From CAZKWY01 sp964556655 (GTDB taxonomy: Bacteria; Patescibacteriota; Minisyncoccia; Portnoybacterales; UBA2143): 6,080 bases of DNA. Below, piece by piece: positions 5,387 through 6,080 of the stretch; positions within the stretch are counted from its first letter, which is position 1, and each line of letters begins with the position of its first letter. The translations under genes and the position numbers were made by a program. The notes below the pieces were generated by a model, which saw only the letters and a program-made list of their open reading frames with translations, was not told the origin of the DNA and ran no database searches. Location: assembly GCA_964556655.1 (NCBI GenBank), contig CAZKWY010000024.1, positions 1 through 6,080 of the forward strand. The letters run 5' to 3'.

Positions 5387-5665
5387 GCTAGAATTGAGGT
5401 ATGTTCAGCAAAGCAATTTGCTTTCTTTAGATGTGAAAACTTAATTTAAAGATGTTTTTTGTTAATAGTTCTGTTTGTTTTTCTGGTTGTTTTTACTGAA
5501 TGAGCCGATAACTTCTCCAAGAGTGGGATGAGCTTAATATTGAAACGATATATTTGATTCAGGGTCTTTTGGCCTAAGCGCTTAAAGACAAGCTGTCTTA
5601 AAAAGCGGCTGCCTCTTGCAATCTTGCTATTGGCGAATAGGCGTTATAGGATAGCAAAAAGGTTT
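5387..5665. other. intergenic gap before the RNHCP gene
   Basis: No intact gene is present. Small hairpins are AAAGC/GCTTT around 5410-5424 and AAGACA-agc-TGTCTT at 5585-5599. TTGCTAT (5624-5630) and ATAGCAA (5651-5657) form a 7-bp inverted repeat directly before the translation start of the next gene. A weak promoter candidate is TTGCTA (5624-5629) with TAGGAT 17 bp later (5647-5652). Confidence 0.5.
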
Positions 5666-5971
5666 ATGCCAGAGAAAAAGTTTCAAAAAAGAAAAGAGAA
5701 TTTTGTTTGCCGGCATTGCGGTTTTTTTGTCTATGGCAACGGCTATACGGACCATTGCCCTAAATGTCTTTGGTCAAGGCATGTTGATATTAATCCGGGC
5801 GATAGAAAGTCATCGTGTCGAGGAATGATGGAGCCGATAGGCGTAGAAGTGAAAAAAGAAGAGCATTCAATATATTACCATTGCGTTAAATGCGGCTATG
5901 GGCATCGTGTTAAGTCTGTTTCTCGCGACAGCCAGGAAAAAATATTAGAACTTGCCAGCGCGCCTTTTTAG
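5666..5971 (+). CDS. RNHCP-domain zinc-ribbon protein
   Basis: A 101-residue protein counted from the ATG at 5666. A TTG at 5624 would add 14 residues, but the family normally begins with a few basic residues just before the first Cys pair, as here (MPEKKFQKRKENF). The RNHCP-family signature is clear: C15-R-H-C18, then G-N-G-Y-T-D-H30-C31-P-K-C34-L-W-S-x-H39-V-D, then N-P-G-D-R47, C51-R-G-x-M-x-P, and finally C73-V-K-C76-G-Y-x-H80. The four Cys pairs and conserved histidines imply bound zinc. The name motif R-N-H-C-P reads T-D-H-C-P here. The biochemical role is unknown; the small size, basic N-terminus and two zinc ribbons would suit nucleic acid or ribosome binding, but that is inference. 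A short AAGG lies 3 bases before the start. The gene is separate from the upstream unit and ends in TAG. Confidence 0.9.
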   Translation: MPEKKFQKRKENFVCRHCGFFVYGNGYTDHCPKCLWSRHVDINPGDRKSSCRGMMEPIGVEVKKEEHSIYYHCVKCGYGHRVKSVSRDSQEKILELASAPF

Positions 5972-5982
5972 AAAATGCTATT

Positions 5983-5991
5983 TTATCCACA
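5983..5991 (+). promoter_or_regulatory. consensus DnaA-box 9-mer
   Basis: TTATCCACA matches the bacterial DnaA-box consensus exactly. It lies 25 bp upstream of an extended -10 hexamer. A weaker relative, TTGTTCACA, is at 6044-6052. The match is exact but its function is unproven, since single boxes occur by chance in AT-rich DNA. Confidence 0.4.
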
Positions 5992-6013
5992 TTTTTTGCT
6001 TGCTAGTTCTTTA

Positions 6014-6022
6014 TGGTATAAT
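6014..6022 (+). promoter_or_regulatory. extended -10 promoter for a gene beyond the right edge
   Basis: TGGTATAAT is a perfect -10 hexamer (6017-6022) with the TG extension. TTGCTT (5996-6001) with a 15-bp spacer is a poor -35 candidate. Transcription would begin near 6029 and run out of the window through an AT-rich leader that has no start codon I can assign. Confidence 0.65.
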
Positions 6023-6080
6023 TAATTGTAAGAATTAACCGCGTTGTTCACAGTTTTTCAGGATAAAAGTAATTAATTAA

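Noticed and set aside
5512..5574. Protein-like stretch LLQEWDELNIETIYLIQGLLA in the second gap
   Set aside because: It is only 21 codons between stops, with no start or recognisable family. It could be a gene remnant but is within chance expectation.
1..6080. CRISPR array, tRNA, rRNA, transposase or phage genes
   Set aside because: I looked for direct repeats with spacers, cloverleaf patterns and insertion-sequence ends on both strands and found none.

Overview
The window looks like chromosomal DNA of a Patescibacteria (Candidate Phyla Radiation) bacterium, most likely a Parcubacteria-type lineage. I base this on recalled family resemblance, not a search: a short RNHCP-type zinc protein, a secreted protein with repeated Cys-x5-Cys-x3-Cys-x8-Cys units, a tiny one-helix protein ending in Asn-Pro-Phe motifs, and very compact genes mostly without Shine-Dalgarno sites. 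TGA ends the gene at 4832-5341 as an ordinary stop, which argues against the lineages that read UGA as glycine. All intact genes are on the + strand.

Layout. Positions 1-407 hold what I read as a broken remnant of a radical SAM enzyme, with a -1 frameshift near position 35 and an in-frame TAG at 213. An extended -10 promoter inside its tail, followed by an unusually perfect Shine-Dalgarno, drives a membrane-anchored or secreted protein of unknown function (445-1026). A 390-base AT-rich gap follows; it contains a perfect 16-bp inverted repeat but no supportable gene.

Positions 1417-5341 form one tightly packed unit of six genes with gaps of +5, -31, -17, +4 and +19 bases. In order they are a lipoprotein, signal peptidase II (lspA), a divergent prolipoprotein diacylglyceryl transferase (lgt), a 68-residue one-helix protein, a 466-residue secreted protein with 22 regularly spaced cysteines, and a small protein made of beta-propeller-like repeats. 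A clear hairpin terminator (5350-5386) closes it. The theme is the cell envelope: both membrane enzymes that make and trim lipoproteins sit directly behind a candidate substrate, next to a probably disulfide-rich exported protein.

A second gap (5387-5665) precedes the RNHCP zinc protein (5666-5971). The last 110 bases contain a consensus DnaA-box 9-mer and another extended -10 promoter for a gene lying beyond the window.

The best leads are the Lgt homologue, which differs from the E. coli enzyme at several functionally important positions, its cassette-like pairing with lspA and a lipoprotein, and the two-module cysteine repeat protein.
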